Assembly (NCBI RefSeq): GCF_022458985.1
Contig: NC_061781.1
Location: 22,362,001 to 22,426,000 of the forward strand
Reading direction: 5' to 3'
Length of the DNA stretch: 64,000 bases
Origin: Mugil cephalus
Taxonomy: Eukaryota; Chordata; Actinopteri; Mugiliformes; Mugilidae
Below are positions 40,056 to 50,200 of this stretch, one piece after another. How positions within the stretch are numbered: position 1 is the first letter of the stretch; each line of letters opens with the position of its first letter. The translations under genes were made by a program, and so were the position numbers. The notes beneath the pieces were generated by a model. It was given only the letters and a program-made list of their open reading frames with translations, did no database searches and was not told the DNA's origin.

Positions 40056-43000
40056 CCGTGTGTGTGAAGCAGCTGCGGGGAGCCTGTTCAGAGTGTGAAA
40101 GGTCAGCGAGCTTTAGCTTCAAATCCCGGATAATGAAGAGAATGGACCGCGCTTCAAAGCGAGAGGCAGCCGAGCAAGAACTGGTCTCTGCTCATCACAT
40201 TAACACCACGAGAGCCAACAGCTCCTCTAACACTGAGTGTTGGACATGAAAAAAGGCTTTGTTTGTCTGCGCATAATTGATTTAATCCACAAATGGAGAC
40301 TTACTAGTCACAGTGTCAAAAAAAACAACATAATTTCAGATATTAATAACTACAATACAGCACATACAGCAGTTAAAATGTGCTGTTAAAATACTTGTTG
40401 ATGAATATTAGTCTCTTATTTTCACGAGAAAAAAAATGGCTGGTGGAAATTCTGATTCTGATTAGCTGGTGATCAAAAAGGTTAATTCAGAACCCTGACT
40501 GTAATTATTATTATTTTTTTGCTTTTAGTCCCAATCTTGTGTGTTATGCTCTGTATGGGCGACTGTCTTGTGTAACCACTGGCTGCATAGATAATTGCCC
40601 CCTCTGGGATAATAAAGATTTAACAGGATTTAAGGTGAACAAAACGACCGAAGTGATTTTCTGCTAAACATATCAGGAACCGAGCAAAAACTGATCTGAT
40701 TTCCTTCAAGCTGCATTTAAACCAAAGTGACGTCAAACAATGACGAGTGGAGGGAAGTACTTCCAGAATTAGAAAGAATGTGAACCCCCAGAGGAGCTTA
40801 AATGCTCCTCGTCATAGATTTTCAGAATATCTGGAACTGCACTGGAGGGATGAACGCTGCTCTCCCAAAAGACGCTCCCTCATTTGACCGTTTGATGAAA
40901 GCGGCGTCTGAAGCACCAGAAATACTCAACGTATGTGCCTGCGAACATCTGCGTGTCATTAAACGGGTCGTAGACACAGACACAGACCCTGAGAATAAAA
41001 AGTCTGATTTTTAATATGAATTAAAACTTACTTCCCAGTGTTTTGTTTTTAAATTGTGTCCCGTGTGTGTGTCTGTTACAGGGATCGACCGATACATATT
41101 GGCTGGCCGATATATCAGGTCGGTTTATTTTATAAGCATAAGAGCATTAAATATTTTCTGAGTTCAATAACAGTTTATATTCTTGGTTAAATTGACACTT
41201 GTAACATTTGTTACTGTGTCATTTTTATCATGTAAATGGAGCAAGAAAAATCAGTATCGGCTCCAAATATCGGCTCAGAAAAAAAGGCTGATGCACAAAA
41301 AAAAAAAAAAACAGTGTGGCCCTAGAAATATTGGTCGATTTCTAGTCTGTTATAATTTTAATTAAATATAACTCCAATTTAAACAGTAAACTTATTATAT
41401 GAATTCAGACTGTGACGAGAGACCACAGTAATGAACAGGAACATAGATTGAGATATAGCAGTAAAACAGACTTTCAGTAAATGTGACATAAAGTTGTTGC
41501 AACAGAGAGTTGATGCAACAGAGAGTTGAAGCAACAGAGAGTTGAAGCAGCCGACTCACCTACAGCACAGTGCAGTATCTGTGGAGAGAAGAGACAACAG
41601 GTAATTACTCAATGAGCTTACAGCTTTTTCATGCATAACCACAAATCATTTAGCATTTGGATTCATTCGGTCCTTGTTCCATTTTTTAAAACATGCACAC
41701 ATTCATAAAATGCAAAATCTGACTCTGTGTTTGTGCTAAATGTGTTTTGTGTGCGTAGCTAAAGTAAATTCTCAAATAAAATTGACCTCATCAGGATCAG
41801 TTCATGCCGAGTTCAGTCTGTGCATGCGTGACCTGATGAATGTGGACGTTACGTCCAGCGTGTCTGGACAGGATCAGCAGAACACGTCCTGCTGCTTGAC
41901 CTCTGTAATGTACGTGTACATGATCATAACGTTATATCGTGTAGGTCCACAACAGTTATGACTCCTCAGAGAATGGACGTGGGCCTTCTGAGGGATCACC
42001 TCACAGATACGTGATCAGTTTGGGATCTAGTGAATTTGGAGGCCAGGTCAACACCTTGTGATGTTCTTCATGTTTTTTTGTTTTATTTTTCTTTAAGCTG
42101 TTCCTAAACTGTTTTCGTGTGTGTTTCTGTGTCAGGCTGTTCCCAGCAAAACACTGTATTGTGACAAGATGGTCAATGTCATTTACTTCTCCTGTCAGCG
42201 GTCATAATGTTATGGCCGAAACATTTGAATGAACAATGTGTTTAACTTCGTTTTGAAATTTCATTTAAAAAAAACAAAAAAAAACATTAGTGAACTAAAT
42301 GTATCTGAGTATTTTTATTTTAAAAACCTTCAAAAAGTCCCAACGAAGGTATTTTTAGCTCCGTGCTCCAAACACAGTGCAGAGACGCGTGTTCAGCTGC
42401 CATGTTACAGAACGCATATCAAACACTTAACAGAAGAATCCGAGCCCTCGTGAGCTCGAACAGGAAACGATTAGATTACTAAAATAAGAACAACTGTCGC
42501 ATCCTTATAATCTGCATATGTAAGCTAGATAACGTGCGCTGACAAGTGTTCATGTCGTGTCACTACGCCCCGTCCTTCGCGCTTCTCTCACCTCCAGTAG
42601 AGCTCCAGTCTGAAAGAACTTCAGAGGCTTCTCTATGGAGTAGTACAGCCCATGGTAGCTTCCTCTGGCCAGGTAAGCTCGAACCAGACCCACGGCTATC
42701 ACCAGCCACCTGGAGAGTAGAGACAACAAACAAATAAATAAATAAATAAATAAATAAATAACAGCGCAGTCACTTCAAGAACTGAAAACCAGATTAACCA
42801 GATGGTTGATGTCTGCGATTTGTGTGTGTGGTTATTGTGGAAGGAAGTTCAATATAACCAATACACCCACAGTTTATCTCAGTCTGCATTAATACTGAGT
42901 TCAAGGAGAGATGTGATGCACAAATGATCATCTCAATAGAATAAGGTTTATTTTTTAGTTCCATATTTTAACAGGTGAGCTGAGAGTTACTGGATTTCAA

Positions 43001-44071
43001 AGGCTAACACCCTTGACAATTAACAAATTAAAATTCAAACTGACTTTTTACACAACAGTGTCATTTAATTTGGGTTATTTAAAAGTAATTATAAAACTAT
43101 TTTCTGAATTTAATGAGAAACTTTGTCATCGCAACTGAAAGTAGAACTAAATTAATTTCAGCAATCTTTTTTTTTTAACAAGTTAAGTCACTTTAATCTT
43201 TATTAAACAAAAATTCAGTAAATATTTTTTAAGAAAGTTAACTACAATAAAAATGCAGCCTTTAAAACATTAGTTGTAATTACAATCAGAAACTCATTTT
43301 CTCATCTTTTGAATTCCACAAATGTGGATAAATGTTGTGTTTAAGAACCTAATATTGATCATGCTGGTTTACTGAACTGCATGTAGAAACTTTTATCTAG
43401 ATTTCATCGTCCGCTACCAATTGCATAAAAAAAGATGCGTACAGACACTTAGACCAGATTAGATTTCTGACTGTCGACACAAGTCAAAGGTCAGCTGCAG
43501 TGCAGGATTTGAGACATGAGTGTTGCTGGAGGAGACATTAAACAGGGCGGAAGTTTCATTTCACGCTCTGGTTTTACAGATAACAAAAGTGTGGCTTTCA
43601 TCTGTACGACCTCAACCTCAGTCAGGACCAGTGAGGAATATCAAACTGAGCAGGCCTGCTCTACAGCTACGGCAGCATCGGCCCCGACACTTAACTCATG
43701 CACAGCACAAAGCAAGCGTTGAATCAGCCGTCAGTGCGGCGCGGCATAAATGTGACCTAACTGGTTGGAGCAGTGAGCAAACAACGCCTGCCATTCAATT
43801 GTGCAACAGTCTAAAAATCAGTGCAATAAAAGACACACAGAGAGATTTCTTAGTACATGGGTCAAGATAAGAGTGTATCCGAAGTTAAAACAGCAAAATG
43901 CTATAAGATAAAATCTAATAGGGACGTTTCTGCAAATATGTGCCTGAAAAAAATGGTAAAAATGGTAAATCTGAGCAAAATAAACCAAATATCCTTGAAT
44001 ATTCAAAGTAATTAATGAATCAATTATTAATTTTTTAAAAAATTAAATTGATCTCTATCTATTTATTTCAC

Positions 44072-44114
<43 letters not shown>

Positions 44115-44833
44115 GAAAAGATGCAAACAGCAAAATGGAGGGAGTGGTAACAGTTATTCCCTTCATGTATTAATCATTAACTAAAATTGTAAAAAAATAA
44201 TTAAAAAAAAGCTGCTGATCAGTTTTATTTCAGCGCGCAATTTAGTTTGTAAACCTTTTTTGCGCATTTTTTTATTATTATGATTATTATTTAACTTAAG
44301 TCCCACAGAGCAGATTTAAAACACTATTTTGTCTTTGGGTCAAAGGAAACAATCCAACACTTCGGGAATATATTATTTTTCAGTTATTTCACTCCAGCTT
44401 GTGTAAAGACAGACAGACAGACTGTTTGCCAGCAGACAATGGACCATCTGTCTTAATATTCCTGTACTGTGAGCAGGGGTTACAGGGTCTGACCAGCCTG
44501 CTTGCTCGTCTGCTGCTGTTAATCTGTGTAAGCCCGTGGATGACTGTAAGCAAATTCAAAGTTAACTCACCACACAGCACGTTTGCAGACAGTTAACAGA
44601 TTATAAGCATTACTATTCAGATTATTATTCTGCCTTGCTCAAAACACACACACACACACATACACTCAACCACAGTAGCATTAGCACCACAGGAAACACG
44701 CTACATACCCTGCTGTCATAACAACGTTGTAAATGACCAGGTAGGCCGTGGCCAGGGCTCCGGGTCCCTTTTTTTTCTTCGAGGCCACATCGCTGTGGGA
44801 AGCCCTGCTGGTCCCCTGGGCAGCTGCCGACAT
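32878..44833 (-). CDS. hacd2: Very-long-chain (3R)-3-hydroxyacyl-CoA dehydratase 2, complete, 7 coding exons
   Basis: HACD2 performs the third step of very-long-chain fatty-acid elongation in the ER, removing water from 3-hydroxyacyl-CoA. Joined exons are 44709-44833, 42592-42709, 41560-41578, 38478-38566, 37878-37999, 34313-34491 and 32878-32960. All have GT-AG borders and matching phases, and total 735 bases (244 residues plus stop). The first 24 residues are polar, followed by [20 protein letters not shown] and multiple membrane segments. The family's catalytic pair fits Tyr166 and Glu173 in [13 protein letters not shown]2 rather than HACD1 is shown by [21 protein letters not shown] and [10 protein letters not shown]. 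The start at 44833 (MSAAAQ) gives a family-like length. An in-frame ATG at 44944 would add 37 residues but reads through tandem ETS motifs, so it is less likely. The gene diverges from stam2. Confidence 0.95.
33701..33812. repeat. Compound (TA)n-(GATA)n-(TAGCA)n microsatellite
   Basis: A long TA tract is followed by GATA units, a second TA tract and three TAGCA-like units. It lies in hacd2 intron 6. Confidence 0.95.
34313..34491 (-). CDS. hacd2: hacd2 coding exon 6 with catalytic motif
   Basis: Encodes [20 protein letters not shown], which carries the Tyr/Glu pair of the dehydratase family, then [14 protein letters not shown] and VMISYIP. The donor is GTAAGT. Confidence 0.95.
37501..37535 (+). 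repeat. Dispersed repeat fragment, second copy
   Basis: CCTCTAGTGGCCACTTGGTG plus AACTGCAGTTTTT, related to 6018-6050. The surrounding 37260-37740 looks like one longer unclassified repeat (GGGTCTATGGGGATTTATTC just before it). Confidence 0.4.
37747..37812 (+). repeat. Dispersed repeat shared with 58195-58253
   Basis: ATCCCTTCGCTAAAATATTT and TGGATTCATGTCAATGCGCA match ATCCTTTCACTAAAATATGT and TGGATTCATGACAATGTGTA near 58205. It is a short unclassified dispersed repeat. Confidence 0.5.
37878..37999 (-). CDS. hacd2: hacd2 coding exon 5
   Basis: Encodes [32 protein letters not shown] and LIKWA plus two bases of Arg. The acceptor is GTGTTTCAG and the donor GTAGGA. Confidence 0.95.
38478..38566 (-). 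CDS. hacd2: hacd2 coding exon 4
   Basis: Encodes [18 protein letters not shown] and then WAVTHSVRE. The acceptor is CTTGTCCCAG and the donor GTACAC, phase 0 at the end. Confidence 0.95.
39983..40066. repeat. Interrupted (TG)n microsatellite
   Basis: TG/TGCG-type repeats with a few interruptions, in hacd2 intron 3. Confidence 0.95.
40575..40625 (+). mobile_element. Retroelement 3' tail fragment
   Basis: ATTGCCCCCTCTGGGATAAT followed by AAAGATTTAAC resembles the 3' end shared by several teleost SINE/LINE families (TTTCCCCTTGGGATTAATAA type). Only the tail is visible. Confidence 0.4.
41078..41352. mobile_element. hAT-like MITE (ATCGACCGATA termini)
   Basis: The left end AGGGATCGACCGATACATAT and the right end AATATTGGTCGATTTCTAG form imperfect inverted termini about 270 bases apart. 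The interior holds the repeated GTATCGGCTCC/ATATCGGCTC motif typical of a common teleost element. There is no coding content. Confidence 0.55.
41560..41578 (-). CDS. hacd2: hacd2 coding exon 3 (19-base microexon)
   Basis: Between acceptor CTCTCCACAG and donor GTGAGT lie 19 bases that encode ILHCAV plus the first base of Gly. This is exactly the peptide expected between GALLE and IVPSS in HACD2, and it keeps the reading phase. Confidence 0.93.
41917..42222 (+). mobile_element. Tc1-like MITE, degenerate left end
   Basis: Landmarks shared with 29208-29676 are GTAGGTCCACAACAGTTATG, GTGATCAGTTTGGGATCTAG, GGAGGCCAGGTCAACACCTT and the right end GTCAGCGGTCATAATGTTAT. The left terminus (TACATGATCATAACGTTAT) is eroded. 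It lies in hacd2 intron 2. Confidence 0.65.
42592..42709 (-). CDS. hacd2: hacd2 coding exon 2
   Basis: The acceptor is CTCTCCAG. The exon completes Gly and encodes [16 protein letters not shown], then [18 protein letters not shown]. The donor is GTGAGA, phase 0. Confidence 0.95.
42731..42761. repeat. (AAAT)n microsatellite
   Basis: About seven AAAT/AATA units, just upstream of the hacd2 exon 2 acceptor on the transcript strand. Confidence 0.9.
44051..44114. repeat. (ATCT)n microsatellite, imperfect
   Basis: ATCT units with two interruptions, in hacd2 intron 1. Confidence 0.9.
44709..44833 (-). CDS. hacd2: hacd2 coding exon 1
   Basis: Encodes the polar lysine-rich N-terminus and the first hydrophobic segment up to VVMTA plus two bases of a glycine codon. 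The donor is GTATGT. Confidence 0.93.
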
Positions 44834-44889
44834 CACTGCAACCCTCAGCGGTCTTTGGTCCTGGGTGAAGGCGGCTGTCAGGTTCACCG

Positions 44890-44943
44890 AGTCCGGAAAC
44901 GAACAGGGGGCCACACCCGGAAGTGACAGACCCGGAAGTGACA
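44890..44943 (-). promoter_or_regulatory. hacd2: Tandem ETS-type motifs upstream of hacd2
   Basis: CCCGGAAGTGACA occurs twice, at 44916-44928 and 44931-44943, with a 15-base period, and CCGGAAAC lies at 44893-44900. CCGGAAGTG is the ETS/GABP core. It lies 60-110 bases upstream of the chosen hacd2 ATG, so it would fall in the core promoter or the 5' UTR. The motif is written on the plus strand; ETS sites work in either orientation. Function is inferred. Confidence 0.6.
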
Positions 44944-45594
44944 TTGGGAGATGACATTTTTTTTTTAATTTTTTTTTTTACTTTATTCGACGAACAAACA
45001 ATATACATAAAATATACCTAATTAAACATAAATTTATATAAAAATATATATATACATTTAAATATATATAAATACAAATACTATGAACCCAGTCACCAAG
45101 ACACGAGACTCGAGAGACTGATTTACTCATGTTTAAACATTATTTAAATAATACTGCTAAATTATTTAATGTGTGACTATATCTACGTGTTTACGTTATT
45201 ATTTTGGCTATTTATATTTTTTTACTTAAATGTTTTTATTGTGTTCTTCAACATTCCGTGAATTTTCAAATAAACTTTATTGAGAAATACAATACAATCT
45301 AATGCAATGAAGCCGCCAGGGGGCATAGATATATACATATACACTATGGGCAGGGGGCTGCAAACATTTGAGAGTATTTTATTTCAAAGACAAAGAATAG
45401 AGAAGATTTCCTCACAGTTAAATTTGTTCAATGGCTCTTGTGGAAATCTTTTCTTTATCTTTGGAATTTTTTATAATTCAAGTTTTTATCAAGTTTTCTA
45501 CAACATAGACAAGTGCAATTTCAATACACTCACTAGAATACAACAAACAACATCTTGGCACAGTCAAAACACAGTAACCAAATGAGAAACCATA

Positions 45595-45595
<1 letters not shown>

Positions 45596-45674
<79 letters not shown>
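45596..45674. repeat. (TA)n microsatellite, about 39 units
   Basis: A perfect 79-base alternating T/A tract between hacd2 and stam2. It can probably form a cruciform. Confidence 0.97.
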
Positions 45675-45678
<4 letters not shown>

Positions 45679-46254
45679 TTTTTATTTTTATGAACCTTAA
45701 GAAATCAGACCAGACTTCATAAAACTTCCCTTGGTATTTAGTTATTTGTCCTGCAACATGAATTTGCAAAATGCAGATTTTAAACAGAAGATTAATTTTT
45801 CAAGGAAAACAACTGCTATACCTAATTTGTAATCCACTGTTTTAGTAAGAGAAGTGGACAGAACACAACACTGAGACCCAGGACTAAACAGCAGACAGCA
45901 ATGTGCCCAAATTGCATGTAATTTTTCCTCAAGATATTTCTTTTTTAAAGGGTAATTTATTAAATGTAAACATTCTCCTAATTTACTTATTCTTCTGGGC
46001 ACTAATACAAATGGAAAAAGTCTAGAGTTGTCGTTTCTTATAAGTTATTATTCTGTTATTCATCCAGCTTGAGATTGAATTGGGCTGAATGTGGCCCTAA
46101 AATGTGTCATGTCTTGCTAACCATTCTTAGTGTGTATATTGGTGTGAGTGTGGACGTGTGTGTGCCTGTGTATGTGCAGTGTGTATGTATGTGTGAGTGT
46201 GTTTTTTATGTGTCTGTATGTGTACATATGTGGTTGTGGTTTCTTGACTTTGTT

Positions 46255-46346
46255 TCTTGTTGCAATGTTTTATGTTTTTATTTATGTAAAGCACTTTGGG
46301 TTGCTTTTTAGTATGAAAAGTGCTATATAGATAAATAAAGTTTGAA
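46255..46346 (+). mobile_element. L2-type LINE 3' tail
   Basis: TATGTAAAGCACTTTGGGTT and then AAAAGTGCTATATAGATAAA is the typical 3' end of L2/CR1-like teleost LINEs. Only the tail is present. Confidence 0.55.
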
Positions 46347-47046
46347 TCATCAGTATCATATTTATTTGCACTGGTAATCAGGAGACTATTTCTGTTCTCT
46401 CCCCACTAGATGGAAGTATTTGACTTAAAGTGTGAACAGAAGTGTTGGGCCAAATATGCCAAATATTGTATATCTTTTATTTTAACATTCGTCATTTTTA
46501 TTAAAATAAAATACAAATATTAAACACATAAAACCCGAGAACATTTTGTATTTGTTCACTAAAATCCGTCTTTTAAATTTCAGTTTTTTATTTTATACAT
46601 GACTGGCTTCACACCATCACTTTCTTTGAAAGGACATTATTTATGGCTTTGTCTCACTTTATACAATTGACAATACCCTTATCATTGGAAGATTTTACAT
46701 ACACAATGCAAATACACGATGATTAATCCCTAGTTTTATGCGTTTCATGACGAATTTATCTCCTTCACAAAAAGCCCTTAAACTATATTCATATGCAATG
46801 AAACCGTTCAATCTGAATGAGAAATACGATCTAGCCTCGTGTTTTTTTCTGCTTTATGATTTTGTGTTGTATTTTCAGATTTCACTTTACATGATTGTCA
46901 AGAGCTGCCTTTACTAATAGATACATATTTTATATATTTCGTTTTATTTTATTATATGGACACGTTCATTAAAAAATGAGCCATTGTGGACATTGTATTC
47001 CACATTATTTTGTAAATTTAATTTAACAATAATATTAATAATAATT

Positions 47047-47069
47047 AAAAAAAAAAAAAAAAAAAAAAA
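47047..47069 (+). repeat. Poly(A) run upstream of stam2
   Basis: A 23-base A tract about 155 bases upstream of the stam2 ATG. It may be the tail of a retroposed sequence or a promoter-proximal A/T tract. Confidence 0.85.
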
Positions 47070-47101
47070 TGATTCAGGCATTACCGAAGACAGCCAAGTT
47101 T

Positions 47102-47223
47102 CCGGAAGAGCAACTGGTGCGAGTTTAATGGACAAGGAAGAGATATTTGTTTAGGTTTAGTCTGGCGAACGCGTACTTTTCTTTCATCCGGTAGTCTGGC
47201 GCTTCTCTTTTAAAATCGTTAAC
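47102..47223 (+). promoter_or_regulatory. stam2: stam2 promoter/5' UTR with ETS-type motif
   Basis: CCGGAAG at 47102-47108 lies 116 bases upstream of the stam2 ATG in a local rise of GC (GGCGAACGCG, ATCCGGTAGTCTGGCGC). No TATA box is seen. A TATA-less ETS-driven promoter would suit a housekeeping endosomal gene. This is an inference. Confidence 0.45.
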
Positions 47224-47263
47224 ATGCCTTTATTTGCCCAAAATCCGTTTGACCAAGATGTCG
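47224..47263 (+). CDS. stam2: stam2 coding exon 1
   Basis: Encodes [13 protein letters not shown] plus one base, with donor GTAAGT. MPLF-NPF-QDV is the conserved STAM N-terminus, so the start is secure. Confidence 0.95.
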
Positions 47264-50200
47264 GTAAGTGAAGTGTCATTTCCTTGGTGTTTTAGTGAGT
47301 CAGAGGTAGCTATCGATAGGGCCAACAACACTGGGAGCTAAATGCTAACTTAGCCTGAGTGCTTCAGTTCGCTGGAGCTTTAGGTTATTTCCCCACTGTA
47401 GGTTTTTCGTCACAACAACTTACGCGAGTTTAAGACGATTTCTTTCAGTCTGACTAGTTGTCAACGAGTTTCGTTGCCTTTTCTTAGTTTTCTTAGCGTT
47501 ATTGTCATAGACGGAATGGATAGCGTCAGTTGTAGGATCATACCTCAGTTGTTTATGTAGGTCAGTCAGTATGTTTCTTATTTTGCTATAGAGAAGAAAC
47601 AGAAACGTTGTTTATTTAACACACGTATAGGAAATTTGACATGAATATATACAAAAAAACAAAAAAAATCGACTGGGCTATTATATTAAAATATACAAAA
47701 AATAACAAAATTATATATTATTATATTATTTGAGGAAAATATAAATATGAAGACATTGTTAAATCTCTTTTGTTGTATTATTTTACTGATTTATCTGTGG
47801 TTTTATAAAATAAATATATATAGCCTATTATGACGATTAGAGCGAATGTATTGAGTTTATATCACTTACATATCAGAGGGTATTGTAGGAAGTTTAATTA
47901 TAAATCAGTTTTGTTTTAAATAAAAACAAAAATCCATAAGTGAAGAGTAGTTGATGAAAGTGACAGTTGTTTTGCTTTGTGTGACGTTATGTAACAGTAA
48001 CTTATGGCAAACTGGATTATTTGCCAGAAAAAAACAATAATTTGAGCTTTTGTTACACGTTATGGACACTTTCCTCAATTAAAGTTTGACATCTGGAAAA
48101 TAAAATGCATAGGTGATGTAGCAAAAAAAAAAATCTTATCAAAGATATTTAAATTCATGCAAAACTTCAACATATCTGCTTCTTGCAACATGGCTGTTCT
48201 TGTGTGACCAGACAAAAGAGCTCTGTTGTTTTTTAACTGACTGACCGACAAGTCATGAGTTTCATGACTGTCCATAATGAAAATGTGTGACAGTGACTGA
48301 TGATTTCCTGCTGCCTATTACCAAACAGTGGCTGGTTACTTGCTTCATGTGGCAAAAATAATCTTTCATCTCTGTTACAATCCCCAAAAAACATAAAACA
48401 TCACCTATATTTATGTATTTTCAGAAAAATAAAATGTTAATCTCATTGTATTTACTGAGATATCCCCTGGTAAACTGATGCGATCCTTCAAAAATCTCAA
48501 GAGTGACAGGTTGTGGTAGAACGTGGATCAGTTCTAAAATTTGTCTTCCCACAAATACATTACGTTAGAACACAAACAGCCACGATGATACGAACATATT
48601 TTCTCACTGCGCTTCATGTTTCACATGTTTCCAGAGAAGGCAACCAATGAAAACAACACGTCAGATGACTGGGGTCTCATTATGGACATCTGTGATAAGA
48701 TTGGAACCACTACCAATGGGTAAGGTCTTTATTTCCCTTGAATATTTAGACATTAACATTGTCACTTGAGGAGCAATTGATCCTCATTTTTGAGCAGCTG
48801 ATTTGCCCTTTGGTAGGATGATCACTGAGTAATAGATATATAATCTAGAAGCCAGACAAACTTCCTTCCCTACAATTTTTTTTTGTGGCAGAAATTTGAT
48901 CCACAAGCTCTCAGTTCTGAGAATGCTTTAGGAAATGATCTGCTCTGCCTGTGGGCTGACTTTCTGTGGTAATGGACAGTAGAGTAGCAGCGACCTCGTC
49001 ATACCTATGAGTCATCCATGTCATCTGAGTGTGGAGAAGTTAAACTAGTTTGGAACAATGTGCCTCTGATTTGTTGTAGGAATATTTCTCTCAGGCTGAA
49101 ACATGTCCCATGATTAAATCCCAATGTGGTTTTACCAGACTGTTTGCGGCAGGTTAATAAACCTAATAAAATAATGTAATAGAATTCATTACAAAATTAA
49201 ATAATAAATACAGAACACACATACATAACAACCTACTTTTTTAGACTGGGCCAGTCTTTGTCTTTAGTTGTATTTTATTATTCTTATCTTTTCTCTTTTA
49301 TGTACTTCTGAAAGGCCTTCAACTCCCCACAGCACTGCAGCACTTTCCAATTGTGTTTTTATGTTTTTATGCATTGATTTTATGTGTTGTTTTACGGCTT
49401 TGTTGTAAAGCACTTTGAATACCTTTCGGTTATTTTAAAGGGCTATGCAAATACAATTTGATTGATTGACATAAATGAATAACGTCTAAAAGTGTTAAAA
49501 AATGCCTGAGCTGTTTTGTAAACCTTCAACTAAAGTTTCTTTACTCAAACCTACTAATGAACATCTTAGAAAAGATGTGACTCACGGTTCTAGTTCAACT
49601 ATTCGTTGTTTTTAGTTTGGAAAGCGTTTCGATATTATCTGCTAACATACCTGAATATATTGGATGTGCGGCTGTGGGAGGTTAAAGTCTTGTCATTTAT
49701 AGGTCTCGGTTCAAATGAATTGACACACTTTTGAGTTCAGGCTTTGTTGGTCATCAATGGAGACGAACTTTGTGACATAATCTATTTCAACACGTCCATC
49801 TAATCAACCTTTGTATTACTTTATTTTATTACTCAATAGACTCATTACCTTCCTTGTTGAAGTTGTTCCTGAACAGCACAGTTCATTTTTAAGTTCCATT
49901 AAATTAAATTAATAAAATATTATACAAACACTGTCTTTGTTGTTTAATAATTGCTCCGCTGGGAATGAATTATTTTATGTCCTCTTCTGTTACAGACCAA
50001 AGGACAGCTTGCGATCCATTATGAAGAGAGTCAACCACAAAGTGCCTCATGTCGCCATGTTGGCCCTCAATGTGAGTTTGTTGATTAAAATATGTGGAAA
50101 AAGTTGAAGTTGAGACAAATCCCTGCAAACTTTGGACTAATGATCTAATTCATATTATTATTTAATCTTAAAAATCTAATCTTTTTGGCCTGCGAGGGCC

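Larger units (their letters stand above)
32961..42591 (-). other. hacd2: hacd2 introns 2-6 (non-coding content)
   Basis: Introns 2 to 6 measure about 1.0, 3.0, 0.5, 3.4 and 1.4 kb, read in transcript order from the right. They contain microsatellites, a Tc1-like MITE, a hAT-like element and short dispersed repeats, annotated separately. No nested gene is supported. Confidence 0.7.
42710..44708 (-). other. hacd2: hacd2 intron 1
   Basis: About 2 kb. It holds an (AAAT)n tract near its 3' end and imperfect ATCT repeats at 44051-44114. The 116-codon plus-strand frame at 43520-43870 shows no domain. Confidence 0.7.
44944..47101. other. Divergent hacd2/stam2 intergenic interval
   Basis: About 2.2 kb separates the two divergent 5' ends. 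It contains a long TA tract, an L2-like LINE tail, a poly(A) run, and an unclassified stretch at 45680-46060 with an 87-codon minus-strand frame that has no recognised motif. Confidence 0.6.

Noticed and set aside
45742..46002. 87-codon minus-strand frame between hacd2 and stam2
   Set aside because: It gave no recognisable motif and lies between a TA tract and a LINE tail, so it is probably old repeat or chance sequence.
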